The notes under the pieces: generated by a model
The model's input: the letters and a program-made list of their open reading frames with translations, nothing else
What the model was told of the DNA's origin: nothing
The model's database searches: none
Source of the DNA: Streptomyces pathocidini
GTDB lineage: Bacteria > Actinomycetota > Actinomycetes > Streptomycetales > Streptomycetaceae
Direction: 5' to 3'
Assembly: GCF_001418495.1 (NCBI RefSeq)
Contig: NZ_LIQY01000028.1
Coordinates: 1-52,611 of the forward strand
DNA length: 52,611 nucleotides
Position numbers and translations under genes: made by a program
Shown here: positions 19,401 to 26,550 of the stretch, one piece after another
Layout of the letters: the number at the start of each line of letters is the position of its first letter
How positions within the stretch are numbered: the stretch's first letter is position 1

Positions 19401-19560
19401 CGGTCGGCGGACCCTCGTAGAAGACCCACTCGGGGCGGCCCTCGGACTGGTCGAGGCTGCGCGCGAAGATCTTGTTCTCGCGCCAGAAGTCGAGCACGGC
19501 GTGCTCGAGGGCGGGCAGGTCGACCTGGGCGGGCACCTGGTGGTACTGCGGCGTCGTCAT
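16420..19560 (-). CDS. ileS: Isoleucyl-tRNA synthetase
   Basis: Class I aminoacyl-tRNA synthetase that charges tRNA-Ile in the cytoplasm, 1046 residues, the length of the actinobacterial/eukaryote-like type. The HIGH-type motif reads GAHHIEAR near the N-terminus, the KMSKS motif reads DGRKMSKHLGN, and the CP1 editing insert lies between them (DDGTGLVHQSPAFGEDD). The start is ATG at 19558-19560 (MTTPQYHQ), preceded by the ribosome site GGAGG, the complement of 19569-19573, at 8 bases. The frame continues upstream but only into the T-box leader. It is convergent with divIVA. Confidence 0.97.
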   Translation of the reverse strand: MTTPQYHQVPAQVDLPALEHAVLDFWRENKIFARSLDQSEGRPEWVFYEGPPTANGMPGAHHIEARVFKDVFPRFRTMRGYHVGRKAGWDCHGLPVELAVEKELGFNGKKDIEAYGIAAFNAKCRESVTRHTDAFAELTTRMGYWVDLDDAYRTMNPEYIESVWWSLKEIFGKGLLVQDHRVAPWCPRCGTGLSDHELAQGYETVVDPSVYVRFPLTSGPLAGEAALLVWTTTPWTLVSNTAVAAHPDVTYVVATDGEEKLVVAEPLLEKALGDGWEVTGQSFTGAEMERWTYERPFALIEIEGAHFVVNAEYVTTDDGTGLVHQSPAFGEDDLKVCRAYGLPVVNPVRPDGTFEEEVPLVGGQFFKKADEALVKDLLQRGLLFKHLPYEHSYPHCWRCHTALLYYAQPSWYIRTTAVKDALLRENERTNWYPEAVKHGRFGDWLNNNIDWALSRNRYWGTPLPIWRCEEGHLTCVGSLSELSELTGTDQTGLDPHRPFIDEVTFGCTAEGCALTATRVPEVIDAWYDSGSMPFAQWGYPYRNKDLFEKRYPAQFISEAIDQTRGWFYTLMAVGTLVFDKSAYENVVCLGHILAEDGRKMSKHLGNILQPIPLMDQHGADAVRWFMAAGGSPWAARRVGHGTIQEVVRKTLLTYWNTVAFQALYARTAGWAPSAADPAPADRPLLDRWLLSELGALTEQVTAALESYDTQRAGKLLSAFVDDLSNWYVRRSRRRFWQGDKAALRTLHESIETVTRLMAPLVPFITERVWQDLVVPVDPDAPDSVHLSSWPVADSELIDPELSRQMMLVRRLVELGRATRAESGVKTRQPLSRALVAAAGFESLGEELRGQIAEELNVSELAALSEVGGSLVDTTAKANFRALGRRFGKGVQAVAKAIAGADAAALSLALREGTASVEVDGETVALSPEEVIITETPREGWSVASDSGATVALDLEITPELRRAGLARDAIRLIQEARKNSGLDVADRIALRWEAADEEMRTALTDHAPLIADEVLATDFAPGEADPSYGDPFTDEGLSLTFRLRKN

Positions 19561-19830
19561 CGGGAGGTCCTCCGGCGGACATGTCGGTTCCGGCCGGAGG
19601 GACGAGAGCCTCGGCTCCCGCGGTACCACCCTCCTTGGCGGCGAGTGGACTCACCGCCCCCTCATTGGGGTCGCGAAGCCGGTTCTACTCGCTCACCGGA
19701 GCGGTTCACCGCGGTGGCTTTCTTCCGGCGACTCGGGGGTGATCTTCACGCCGCGCCTGCCCCCGGGCTCGCACCGTCCCCGGATCGCTCATGGCCGCAT
19801 GCGGCGCTACTCGTCCCCTTCCACGCCTTT
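19561..19830 (-). promoter_or_regulatory. T-box riboswitch of ileS (translational type)
   Basis: On the minus strand the leader holds the T-box core GGTGGTACCGCGGG (19617-19630), an AGTA S-turn element near 19810 and, opposite it, GAAG followed by ATC (19741-19743), a plausible Ile specifier codon. Two exclusive pairings are visible. CCTCCGGC (minus strand, 19593-19600) can pair with GCCGGAGG (19569-19576), which contains the ribosome site. Alternatively GGAGGG (19629-19634) pairs with CCCTCC (19596-19601) across the T-box bulge and frees it. Uncharged tRNA-Ile should therefore switch translation on. The 5' limit is approximate. Confidence 0.85.
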
Positions 19831-20123
19831 CGCTGACGCCCAGTGTACGGGTCCTCGCCGACAGCGGCCGACCGGTTTCCGGGCCTCCGTCGCGGGGCCG
19901 CGGGAGAGGCCCCGGGCAGGCACGGAACGTGACCCGAATGGCGACATGCAGGGTGACCGGTGTGCGGCGGCGGATTACGGCGCGGGGAGCGGGGCACAAA
20001 GCTTGCAGACCAGCCCGTATGCAGTGGCAAGGGCGGCGTGCCCCGTTGCCGCGGACTTGGAGTCGATTTATCGTCCCAGCACGATTCGCGTGCAAGATCA
20101 CAATATGTGAAGGGGCCGCGACC

Positions 20124-21014
20124 ATGGTGGCGAAAAAGACCGCCGTGAAGAAGTCGGCGTCCGCCGGAAACGCCGGCGAGGCACCCAACGGATCATCGGC
20201 GAGGAAGAGCACCGTGAAGACGACCGCGGAAGTGGCGAAGGCGGCACCGGAGAAGAAGACCGCGGCCGCGGTGGCGAAGAAGTCGGCCCCGCCCAGGAAG
20301 TCGGCGTCCAAGAGCACCACGAAGTCTGCGAAGAAGGCCACGGCGAAGTCGGCCGGCGCCCAGGCACCGGCGAAGACCGCCGCGAAGGACGCCGCGCAGG
20401 ACGCCGTGGCCGGGAAGGCAGCGGCGCGGAAGGCCGAACCGAAGAAGGCCGAACCGGCCAAGAAGGCGGCGTCCGCCGCCCGGAAGCCCGCGAAGAAGAC
20501 GGGAGCCAAGACGGTGGCAGCGAAGAAGACTCCGGGTGGGGCGGCCGCGCCGGCCACGGCTCCGGGGGCGGCCGCCGCCTCCGCCGTCCCCAAGGCCCGT
20601 ACGGCACCGGCCGCGCCGGGCGAGCTGGCCGTACGGCCCGGGGAGGAGCCGTGGACTCCGCAGGAGGTGGCGGAGGCGCGGGCCGAACTGGGCGGCGAGG
20701 CCGAGCGGCTGCGCGACGAACTCCTCGCCTCCGAGGAGGCGATCACCGGTCTGATGCGCGACTCCGGTGACGGCGCGGGCGACGACCAGGCCGACACCGG
20801 CACCAAGAACATCACCCGGGAACACGAGCTGGCGCTCGCCGCCAACGCCCGCGAGATGCTGCTCCAGACCGAACGCGCCATGGAGCGGCTCGACGCGGGG
20901 ACCTACGGGCTGTGCGAGTCCTGCGGGAACCCGATCGGCAAGGCGCGGATGCAGGCGTTCCCGCGCGCGACCCTGTGTGTGGACTGCAAGCAGAAGCAGG
21001 AGCGCCGTTTCTGA
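20124..21014 (+). CDS. TraR/DksA-type zinc-finger protein with histone-like Lys/Ala N-terminus
   Basis: The last 120 residues form a DksA/TraR-like domain: a helical hairpin (RDELLASEEAITGLMRDSG) and a four-Cys zinc finger, CESC-x17-CVDC, near the C-terminus. The first 160 residues are a low-complexity Lys/Ala/Ser/Pro tail like histone H1 or HU-type extensions, suggesting nonspecific DNA binding. The frame is open upstream, but ATG 20124 with AAGGGG 8 bases before it is the first convincing start (296 residues). Its role as a transcription or nucleoid factor is inferred. About 560 bp upstream are occupied by the ileS T-box and its promoter region. Confidence 0.88.
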   Translation: MVAKKTAVKKSASAGNAGEAPNGSSARKSTVKTTAEVAKAAPEKKTAAAVAKKSAPPRKSASKSTTKSAKKATAKSAGAQAPAKTAAKDAAQDAVAGKAAARKAEPKKAEPAKKAASAARKPAKKTGAKTVAAKKTPGGAAAPATAPGAAAASAVPKARTAPAAPGELAVRPGEEPWTPQEVAEARAELGGEAERLRDELLASEEAITGLMRDSGDGAGDDQADTGTKNITREHELALAANAREMLLQTERAMERLDAGTYGLCESCGNPIGKARMQAFPRATLCVDCKQKQERRF

Positions 21015-21146
21015 GCGCGTCCCTGGGCTGAGGGTTCCCTTGCGCGACGGCTCCGGTTCCCTGGGCCCGTACGGGTGTGCCGTACCCTCGACCACAGCTT
21101 TGGTCGGGGCGCGGGCCCGGCCGCGGACAGATGCTGAGGGACTCAG

Positions 21147-21731
21147 GTGGCAGAGGCGGAGCGGACCATCGGTACTCCAGGGTTCGATGAGACCGGGGCG
21201 GGGCCGGAGCAGGCCGGGGAGCCCGAGGCGGAGAGCGCGCCGAAGGGCAGGCGGCGGATCGCGGTACTCCTCACGGTGGCCGCGATCGCGTACGCGCTGG
21301 ACCTCGTCAGCAAGATGATCGTGGTGGCCAAGCTGGAGCACCACGCGCCGATCGAGGTCGTCGGCGACCTGCTGAAGTTCGAGGCGGTGCGCAACGCGGG
21401 CGCCGCGTTCGGCATCGGCGAGGCGCTGACCATCGTCTTCACGGCCATCGCCGCGACCGTGGTGGTGGTGATCGCGCGGCTGGCGCGCAAGCTGTACAGC
21501 GCGCCGTGGGCGATCGCGCTCGGGCTGCTGCTCGGCGGTGCCTTCGGGAACCTGACAGACCGGATCTTCCGGTCGCCCGGGGTGTTCCGGGGCGCCGTGG
21601 TGGACTTCATCGCGCCGGCGCACTTCGCGGTGTTCAACCTCGCCGACTCGGCGATCGTCTGCGGCGGCATCCTCATCGTGATCCTGTCCTTCCGCGGGCT
21701 CGACCCGGACGGGACGATCCACAAGGACTGA
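21147..21731 (+). CDS. lspA: LspA, lipoprotein signal peptidase
   Basis: Membrane aspartyl peptidase that removes the signal peptide of lipoproteins after lipid attachment. Four membrane segments are visible. The family motifs are NAGAAFG, DRIF and the catalytic pair in [18 protein letters not shown]. Its 194 residues include an acidic N-terminal extension of about 35 residues usual in actinomycetes. The start is GTG 21147. It is followed by a repetitive 240 bp gap and rluD. Confidence 0.96.
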   Translation: MAEAERTIGTPGFDETGAGPEQAGEPEAESAPKGRRRIAVLLTVAAIAYALDLVSKMIVVAKLEHHAPIEVVGDLLKFEAVRNAGAAFGIGEALTIVFTAIAATVVVVIARLARKLYSAPWAIALGLLLGGAFGNLTDRIFRSPGVFRGAVVDFIAPAHFAVFNLADSAIVCGGILIVILSFRGLDPDGTIHKD

Positions 21732-21802
21732 CGGTCGTTCCGCGCCGGCGGTCGTTCGGGGTCGGCGGGTGTACGGGGCCGGCGGGCGTACGGGCGGACC
21801 CT

Positions 21803-21940
21803 CGGCCGGTCTGGCGGGACCCGGCCGGCCTGGCGGGACCCGGTCGGGACCGGTGAGCCTCGGTCAGGACCGGCGGGCCGCGGTCGGCACCGGCGGACCT
21901 CGGTCAGTTCCGGTGCGGCCTCGTCAGGACTGGCGTACGA
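21803..21940 (+). repeat. 20-bp minisatellite between lspA and rluD
   Basis: Seven degenerate tandem units of 19-20 bases around the pattern CGGTCAGGACCGGCGGACCT: 21803-21821, 21822-21840, 21841-21860, 21861-21880, 21881-21900, 21901-21920 and 21921-21940. The two 19-base units differ at only one position. The array ends about 30 bases before the rluD start and fills most of the intergenic gap. Confidence 0.8.
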
Positions 21941-21971
21941 GGCCGGTTGGGCCGTCCGGCATACTCGACGG

Positions 21972-22916
21972 GTGAGCACCCTTCCCGAGATCCGCACCCT
22001 TCCCGTACCCGACGGCCTGGAAGGCGAGCGTGTGGACGCCGCCATCGCCCGGATGTTCGGCTTCTCCAGGACCAAGGCCGCCGAGCTGGCCGCCGCCGGG
22101 AAGGTCCAGGTCGACGGGAGCGTGGCGGGCAAGTCCGATCGCGTGAGCGGTGGGGCCTGGCTCGAGGTGGAGATGCCGCAGGCCCCGCAGCCGGTGCAGG
22201 TCGTGGCCGAGCCCGTCGAGGGCATGGAGATCGTGCACGACGACGAGGACGTCGTGGTGATCATGAAGCCGGTCGGGGTCGCCGCGCATCCGAGCCCCGG
22301 GTGGAGCGGGACGACCGTCATCGGCGGGCTGGCCGCGGCCGGCTACCGCATCTCGACCTCCGGCGCCGCCGAGCGGCAGGGCATCGTGCACCGGCTCGAC
22401 GTGGGCACCTCCGGGCTGATGGCCGTGGCGAAGTCCGAGCGCGCGTACACCTCGCTGAAGAACCAGTTCCGGGAGCGGACTGTCGACAAGCGCTATCACG
22501 CGCTGGTCCAGGGGCATCCGGATCCGCTGAGCGGCACCATCGACGCGCCCATCGGGCGCCACCCGAACCACGACTACAAGTGGGCCGTGACCGCCGAGGG
22601 GAAGCCGAGCGTCACGCACTACGACCTGATCGAGGCGTTCCGCGCCGCCAGCCTGCTGGACATCAAGCTGGAGACCGGGCGCACGCACCAGATCCGGGTG
22701 CACATGGCCGCTCACCGGCACCCCTGCGTCGGCGACCTGACGTACGGCGCCGACCCGACGCTGGCCAAGCGGCTGAAGCTGACCCGGCAGTGGCTGCACG
22801 CCGTCCGGCTGGGGTTCGAGCATCCGTCGGACGGGCGCTGGGTGGAGTTCGAGAGCGCTTACCCCGCCGACCTCCAGCACGCGCTGGACGTGATCCGGGC
22901 GGAGAGCGGCGCGTGA
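21972..22916 (+). CDS. rluD: RluD-family 23S rRNA pseudouridine synthase
   Basis: Enzyme that isomerises uridines in 23S rRNA, in the cytoplasm on the assembling large subunit. An N-terminal S4 RNA-binding domain (about residues 12-70) precedes the catalytic domain. The catalytic Asp is in [11 protein letters not shown], and the [13 protein letters not shown] motif is present. Its 314 residues are normal. Start GTG 21972. The stop overlaps the next gene (GTGA), so the two are coupled. Confidence 0.94.
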   Translation: MSTLPEIRTLPVPDGLEGERVDAAIARMFGFSRTKAAELAAAGKVQVDGSVAGKSDRVSGGAWLEVEMPQAPQPVQVVAEPVEGMEIVHDDEDVVVIMKPVGVAAHPSPGWSGTTVIGGLAAAGYRISTSGAAERQGIVHRLDVGTSGLMAVAKSERAYTSLKNQFRERTVDKRYHALVQGHPDPLSGTIDAPIGRHPNHDYKWAVTAEGKPSVTHYDLIEAFRAASLLDIKLETGRTHQIRVHMAAHRHPCVGDLTYGADPTLAKRLKLTRQWLHAVRLGFEHPSDGRWVEFESAYPADLQHALDVIRAESGA

Positions 22917-23398
22917 ACGCTTCCACTGGGGAGCGGGCCGCGGCGTACGAGGTCCGGGTGGCCGCCGGTGAGGCGGATCTGGCGGCGTGCTTCGCGGTGC
23001 GGCACGAGGTGTTCGTCGGCGAGCAGGGAGTGCCCGCCGACATCGAGTACGACGCCTACGACGCCGGTGCGGTGCACGTACTGGCCGTCGGCGCCGACGG
23101 GCCGCTCGGCACCGGGCGGCTGCTGCACGGGGCGGCGGCGGTTTCCAAGAACGGCGGCGACGAGGGGGTCGGCGCGCTCGGCCGGCTCGCGGTGAGCCGG
23201 GCCGCGCGCGGGCTGGGCGTCGGCGCGGCCCTCGTTCGCGCGATCGAGGCCGAGGCCGCGCGCCTGGGCCTCACCGCGATCGACCTGCACGCCCAAGTGT
23301 CGGCGCTCGGCTTCTACGAGCGGCTGGGGTACGCCGCGTACGGCGGAGAGTTCCTGGACGCGGGCATCGTCCACCGCGCGATGAGGCGGGCGCTCTAG
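22913..23398 (+). CDS. GNAT family N-acetyltransferase
   Basis: ElaA-like GNAT protein of 161 residues starting at GTG 22913, overlapping the rluD stop by four bases. The acetyl-CoA loop is in [23 protein letters not shown] and the C-terminal strand in [24 protein letters not shown]. The N-terminal [19 protein letters not shown] is typical of the ElaA subgroup. The substrate is unknown. It is probably co-transcribed with rluD. Confidence 0.88.
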   Translation: MNASTGERAAAYEVRVAAGEADLAACFAVRHEVFVGEQGVPADIEYDAYDAGAVHVLAVGADGPLGTGRLLHGAAAVSKNGGDEGVGALGRLAVSRAARGLGVGAALVRAIEAEAARLGLTAIDLHAQVSALGFYERLGYAAYGGEFLDAGIVHRAMRRAL

Positions 23399-23580
23399 AC
23401 GCGGCCTTGAGGGCCCGGGGCGTGGGGGCGTGTGGTGACGGCGGTTTCGGCACCACACGGGCCGCGCTGCGGGGCGCCTCGTCGTTGCGGTAGGCGGATT
23501 GTGTCGAGTCGCGTAATAGGCGCGACATGGCAGGCTGGCGTTTGTTTGGGATGTGATGCCTGCCTCGGAGTGTGCCGGCC

Positions 23581-25287
23581 GTGGATCAGTTGGCCCTGCT
23601 GTTCGTGTTGTTGCTGGGGGCCGTTGTCACCGTGCCGGTGGGGGAGCGGCTCGGGGTCCCGCCGCCGGTGCTGATGACGCTCGGCGGGGGTGTGCTCGCG
23701 CTCCTGCCGTTCGTGCCCAGCGTCGAGGTGCCGCCCGGGCTCATCCTGCCGCTGGTCCTGCCGCCGCTGCTGTACGTCGCCGTACAGCGCACCTCCTGGC
23801 GGGAGTTCGCGGCGAACCGGCGGCCGATCTTCCTGCTCGCCGTCGCGCTCGTCCTCCTCACGATGACCGCGGTCGCCGCGGTCGCGCAGGCCGTCGTCCC
23901 GGGGATGCCGATCGCCGCCGCCTGTGTGCTCGGCGCGCTCGTCGCGCCGCCCGACCCGGTGGCCGCGACCGCCGTCGCCGGGCGGCTCGGGCTGCCGCGG
24001 CGCATGGTCTCGATCCTCGAAGGCGAGGGCCTGTTCAACGACGTCACCGCGATCGTCCTCTACCACGTGGCGCTGGTCGCCACCGTCACCGGCAGCTTCT
24101 CCGTACCGAACGCCGCGGCGGCCCTCGTCCTGTCCGCGGTGGTCGCGACGGCCGTCGGGCTGGCGCTCGGCTGGCTCGCCAACCGGCTCATGGGGATGCT
24201 CGGCGACGCCACGCTTCAGGTCGGGCTGACCCTCCTCGTGCCGTTCGCCGCGTACGCCCTGGCCGAGGCGATCGAGGGGTCGGGCGTGCTCGCGGTGCTG
24301 GTCACCGCGCTGTTCCTCGCCGAGCACGCGGCCGACGCCGACGACGTGCTCGGCAGGCTCGCCGGGAACACCTTCTGGGAGGTGGTCGACACCCTCGTCA
24401 CCGGCGTCGCGTTCGGCCTGATCGGCCTGGAGCTGCACCACGTACTCGGCGCCGCCGCCGGCCGCTGGGGCGAGCTGGCCGCCGCGGCGGCGGCCGTCAT
24501 CGGGGTGGTCGTCGTCGTACGGCTGCTGTGGCTGCTGCCCGCGGCCTGGCTGACCAGGCGGCTGCACCGCCGCTCCGATGTCGCCGAGGACATCCCCGTG
24601 ACCTGGCGGGAGACGGTCGTCATGTGGTGGGCCGGGATGCGCGGGGTCGCCTCGGTGGCGCTGGCCCTCGCGATCCCGTTCACGGTTGACGGCGGTGGCG
24701 GCTTTCCGGCCCGCGACGAGATCCTCTTCATCGCCTTCGCCGTCGTGCTGGCGACCCTTGTCGTCCAGGGCCTGAGCCTGCCGTGGCTCGCCCAGCGGCT
24801 GGACGTACGGTCCGACGGGGACGCCGAGCGCGAGCAGGAGCGGCAGTTGGCGCTGCGCGTGGCGAAGGCGGCGAAGCGGCGGCTGCGGGAGATCGAGGCC
24901 GAGCGGCTGGATGTGTCGGCGGGGCGGGACGCGGGGGCGCGGCTGCTGGGCATGTCGCCGCGTCCGACCGCCGTGTTCTGCGCCAACGACCTGCTGGCGC
25001 TCGGGGTGTTGCAGGCGCTGTACGGGGCGGGGGTGAGCGTGCCGGGGGAGATCGCGCTCGTCGGCTACGACGACATCGAGTTCGCCTCGGCGGCCGCGGT
25101 CCCGCTGACCTCGGTCCGCCAGCCGGCCTTCCGCATGGGCCGCACGGCCGCCGAACTCCTCATCGAGGAGACCGACGAGAGAACCGCCCCCTCGCACGAG
25201 CACCGGCGGATCGTCCTCCAGCCGGAACTCGTCGTACGGGGCTCGAGTCTGACGGTCGGGCGGCCGCGCGGCCGAAACCCGGCGTGA
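23581..25287 (+). CDS. CPA1-type Na+/H+ antiporter fused to a LacI C-terminal fragment
   Basis: Residues 1 to about 400 form a 12-segment cation/proton antiporter with the motifs GALVAPPDPVAATAV, EGEGLFNDVTAIV and WAGMRGVASVALALAIPF. After the cytoplasmic helix (QERQLALRVAKAAKRRLREIE) the frame passes at about 24895 into roughly 130 residues of LacI/GalR effector domain (FCANDLLALGVLQALYGAGV, VGYDDIEFASAAAVPLTSVR). That part is nearly identical to the next gene's C-terminus. Normal antiporters end in a different helical tail, so this is an in-frame chimera, probably from a deletion. GTG 23581 has GGAG 10 bases upstream; GTG 23572 is the alternative. The transporter core may still work, while the tail is probably a passenger. 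Confidence 0.85.
   Translation: MDQLALLFVLLLGAVVTVPVGERLGVPPPVLMTLGGGVLALLPFVPSVEVPPGLILPLVLPPLLYVAVQRTSWREFAANRRPIFLLAVALVLLTMTAVAAVAQAVVPGMPIAAACVLGALVAPPDPVAATAVAGRLGLPRRMVSILEGEGLFNDVTAIVLYHVALVATVTGSFSVPNAAAALVLSAVVATAVGLALGWLANRLMGMLGDATLQVGLTLLVPFAAYALAEAIEGSGVLAVLVTALFLAEHAADADDVLGRLAGNTFWEVVDTLVTGVAFGLIGLELHHVLGAAAGRWGELAAAAAAVIGVVVVVRLLWLLPAAWLTRRLHRRSDVAEDIPVTWRETVVMWWAGMRGVASVALALAIPFTVDGGGGFPARDEILFIAFAVVLATLVVQGLSLPWLAQRLDVRSDGDAEREQERQLALRVAKAAKRRLREIEAERLDVSAGRDAGARLLGMSPRPTAVFCANDLLALGVLQALYGAGVSVPGEIALVGYDDIEFASAAAVPLTSVRQPAFRMGRTAAELLIEETDERTAPSHEHRRIVLQPELVVRGSSLTVGRPRGRNPA
24895..25256 (+). repeat. Direct repeat copy 1 (LacI C-terminal segment in antiporter)
   Basis: Matches 26027-26388 at a constant offset of 1132 bases without gaps. 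Long stretches are identical (for example 25060-25165 against 26192-26297). The copy lies at the 3' end of the antiporter frame. The left edge coincides with GAGGCCGAGCGGCTGG, shared by both genes. Confidence 0.9.
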
Positions 25288-25372
25288 GCCTCCACTCCCC
25301 TTCCGTGACCACCGGTGCGTAGCATGAGGTCACGGCCGCGGCGGGCCGTGGGAAGGCGGACGGTCGGAGCTC

Positions 25373-26401
25373 GTGGCACGCATGGTGGGCATCAAGGACG
25401 TCGCGCGTCAGGCCGGGGTCTCGGTCGGCACGGTGTCGAACGTCATCAACCATCCGCAGATGGTGGCCGAGGACACCCGCGACCGGGTGCTCGCGGTCAT
25501 AGAGCGGCTGGGGTACGTACGCAGCGAGACGGCACGGCAGTTGAGGGCGGGCCGCAGCCGGATCATCGCGCTGCTGGTGCTGGACATGGCGAACCCGTTC
25601 TTCGTGGACGTCGCCTCGGGAGCCGAGCGGGCCGCGCGGGAGACCGGGCTCGGGGTGATGCTGTGCAACAGCGCGCAGAACCCGCGGGACGAGGCGGACT
25701 ATCTCTCGCTCTTCTCCGAACAGCGGGTGCGGGGCGTGCTGGTGACGCCCGCCGACACCACGGGCGCCAACCTGGAGAACTTCCGCCGCCACGGCATCCC
25801 GTTCGTGTTCGTGGACCGCGTGGTGCCGAGCGCCGAGGGGTGCTCGGTGTCGGTGGACGACATCACCGGCGGCACCCTCGCCGTACGCCACCTCCTGGAG
25901 TGCGGCCACCGCCGGGTCACCTACATCAGCGGCCCCATGCACCTGGCCCAGTGCCAGGACCGGCGCACGGGCGCGCTGCGGGCGCTGGAGGAGGCCGGGC
26001 TGCCGGTGGACCGGCTGACCCACGTCGAGGCCGAGCGGCTGGACGTCGCGGCGGGGCGGGACGCGGGGGCGCGGCTGCTGGGCATGTCGCCGCGTCCGAC
26101 CGCCGTCTTCTGCGCCAACGACCTGCTGGCGCTCGGGGTGTTGCAGACCCTCTACGGCGCGGGCGTGCGCATCCCGGAGGACATGGCGCTCGTCGGCTAC
26201 GACGACATCGAGTTCGCCTCGGCGGCCGCGGTCCCGCTGACCTCGGTCCGCCAGCCGGCCTTCCGCATGGGCCGCACGGCCGCCGAACTCCTCATCGCCG
26301 AGACCGGCGAGACGACCGCCGCCACCCACCACCACGAACGCATCGTCCTCCAGCCGGAACTGGTGGTCCGCGAGTCCAGCCTGGCCCGCCCCCGCGGCTG
26401 A
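25373..26401 (+). CDS. LacI/GalR family transcriptional regulator
   Basis: Complete 342-residue repressor. An N-terminal helix-turn-helix (IKDVARQAGVSVGTVSNVINHP) is followed by the hinge (VRSETARQLRAGRSR) and a periplasmic-binding-protein-like effector domain. GTG 25373 is used here, and ATG 25382 is close by. It lies between the chimeric antiporter and a secreted GH65 glycosidase in the same orientation, so it may control carbohydrate use by that enzyme. Its C-terminal third is duplicated in the antiporter gene. Confidence 0.92.
   Translation: MARMVGIKDVARQAGVSVGTVSNVINHPQMVAEDTRDRVLAVIERLGYVRSETARQLRAGRSRIIALLVLDMANPFFVDVASGAERAARETGLGVMLCNSAQNPRDEADYLSLFSEQRVRGVLVTPADTTGANLENFRRHGIPFVFVDRVVPSAEGCSVSVDDITGGTLAVRHLLECGHRRVTYISGPMHLAQCQDRRTGALRALEEAGLPVDRLTHVEAERLDVAAGRDAGARLLGMSPRPTAVFCANDLLALGVLQTLYGAGVRIPEDMALVGYDDIEFASAAAVPLTSVRQPAFRMGRTAAELLIAETGETTAATHHHERIVLQPELVVRESSLARPRG
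26027..26388 (+). repeat. Direct repeat copy 2 (inside intact lacI)
   Basis: The intact-gene partner of the repeat at 24895-25256. The copies diverge most near 26145-26185 and beyond about 26300. The pair could recombine, deleting or duplicating 1132 bases. Confidence 0.9.
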
Positions 26402-26550
26402 CCGACCGGCTCCCGCCGGGACCCGAACCGTGGCCACCAGCAGGTGACGCCGGGTGTTCGGACCCGAAGGGAAAAGTGGCGCTCCTCGGCCTCGTGGGTC
26501 CATGCTCTTCATGGTCACTCAAACCCATCCGAAGCTGGCACGGAGTAGCC

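Noticed and set aside
16543..19836. 1097-codon + strand frame opposite ileS
   Set aside because: It is a shadow of ileS, with low-complexity Gly/Arg/Val composition and no domain.
19791..20123. Upstream extension of the DksA-like frame
   Set aside because: It covers the ileS T-box and promoter region, and the encoded residues show no family similarity.
25315..26550. Upstream extension of the GH65 frame through lacI
   Set aside because: It is a shadow frame of lacI; the signal peptide and ribosome site place the start at 26551.
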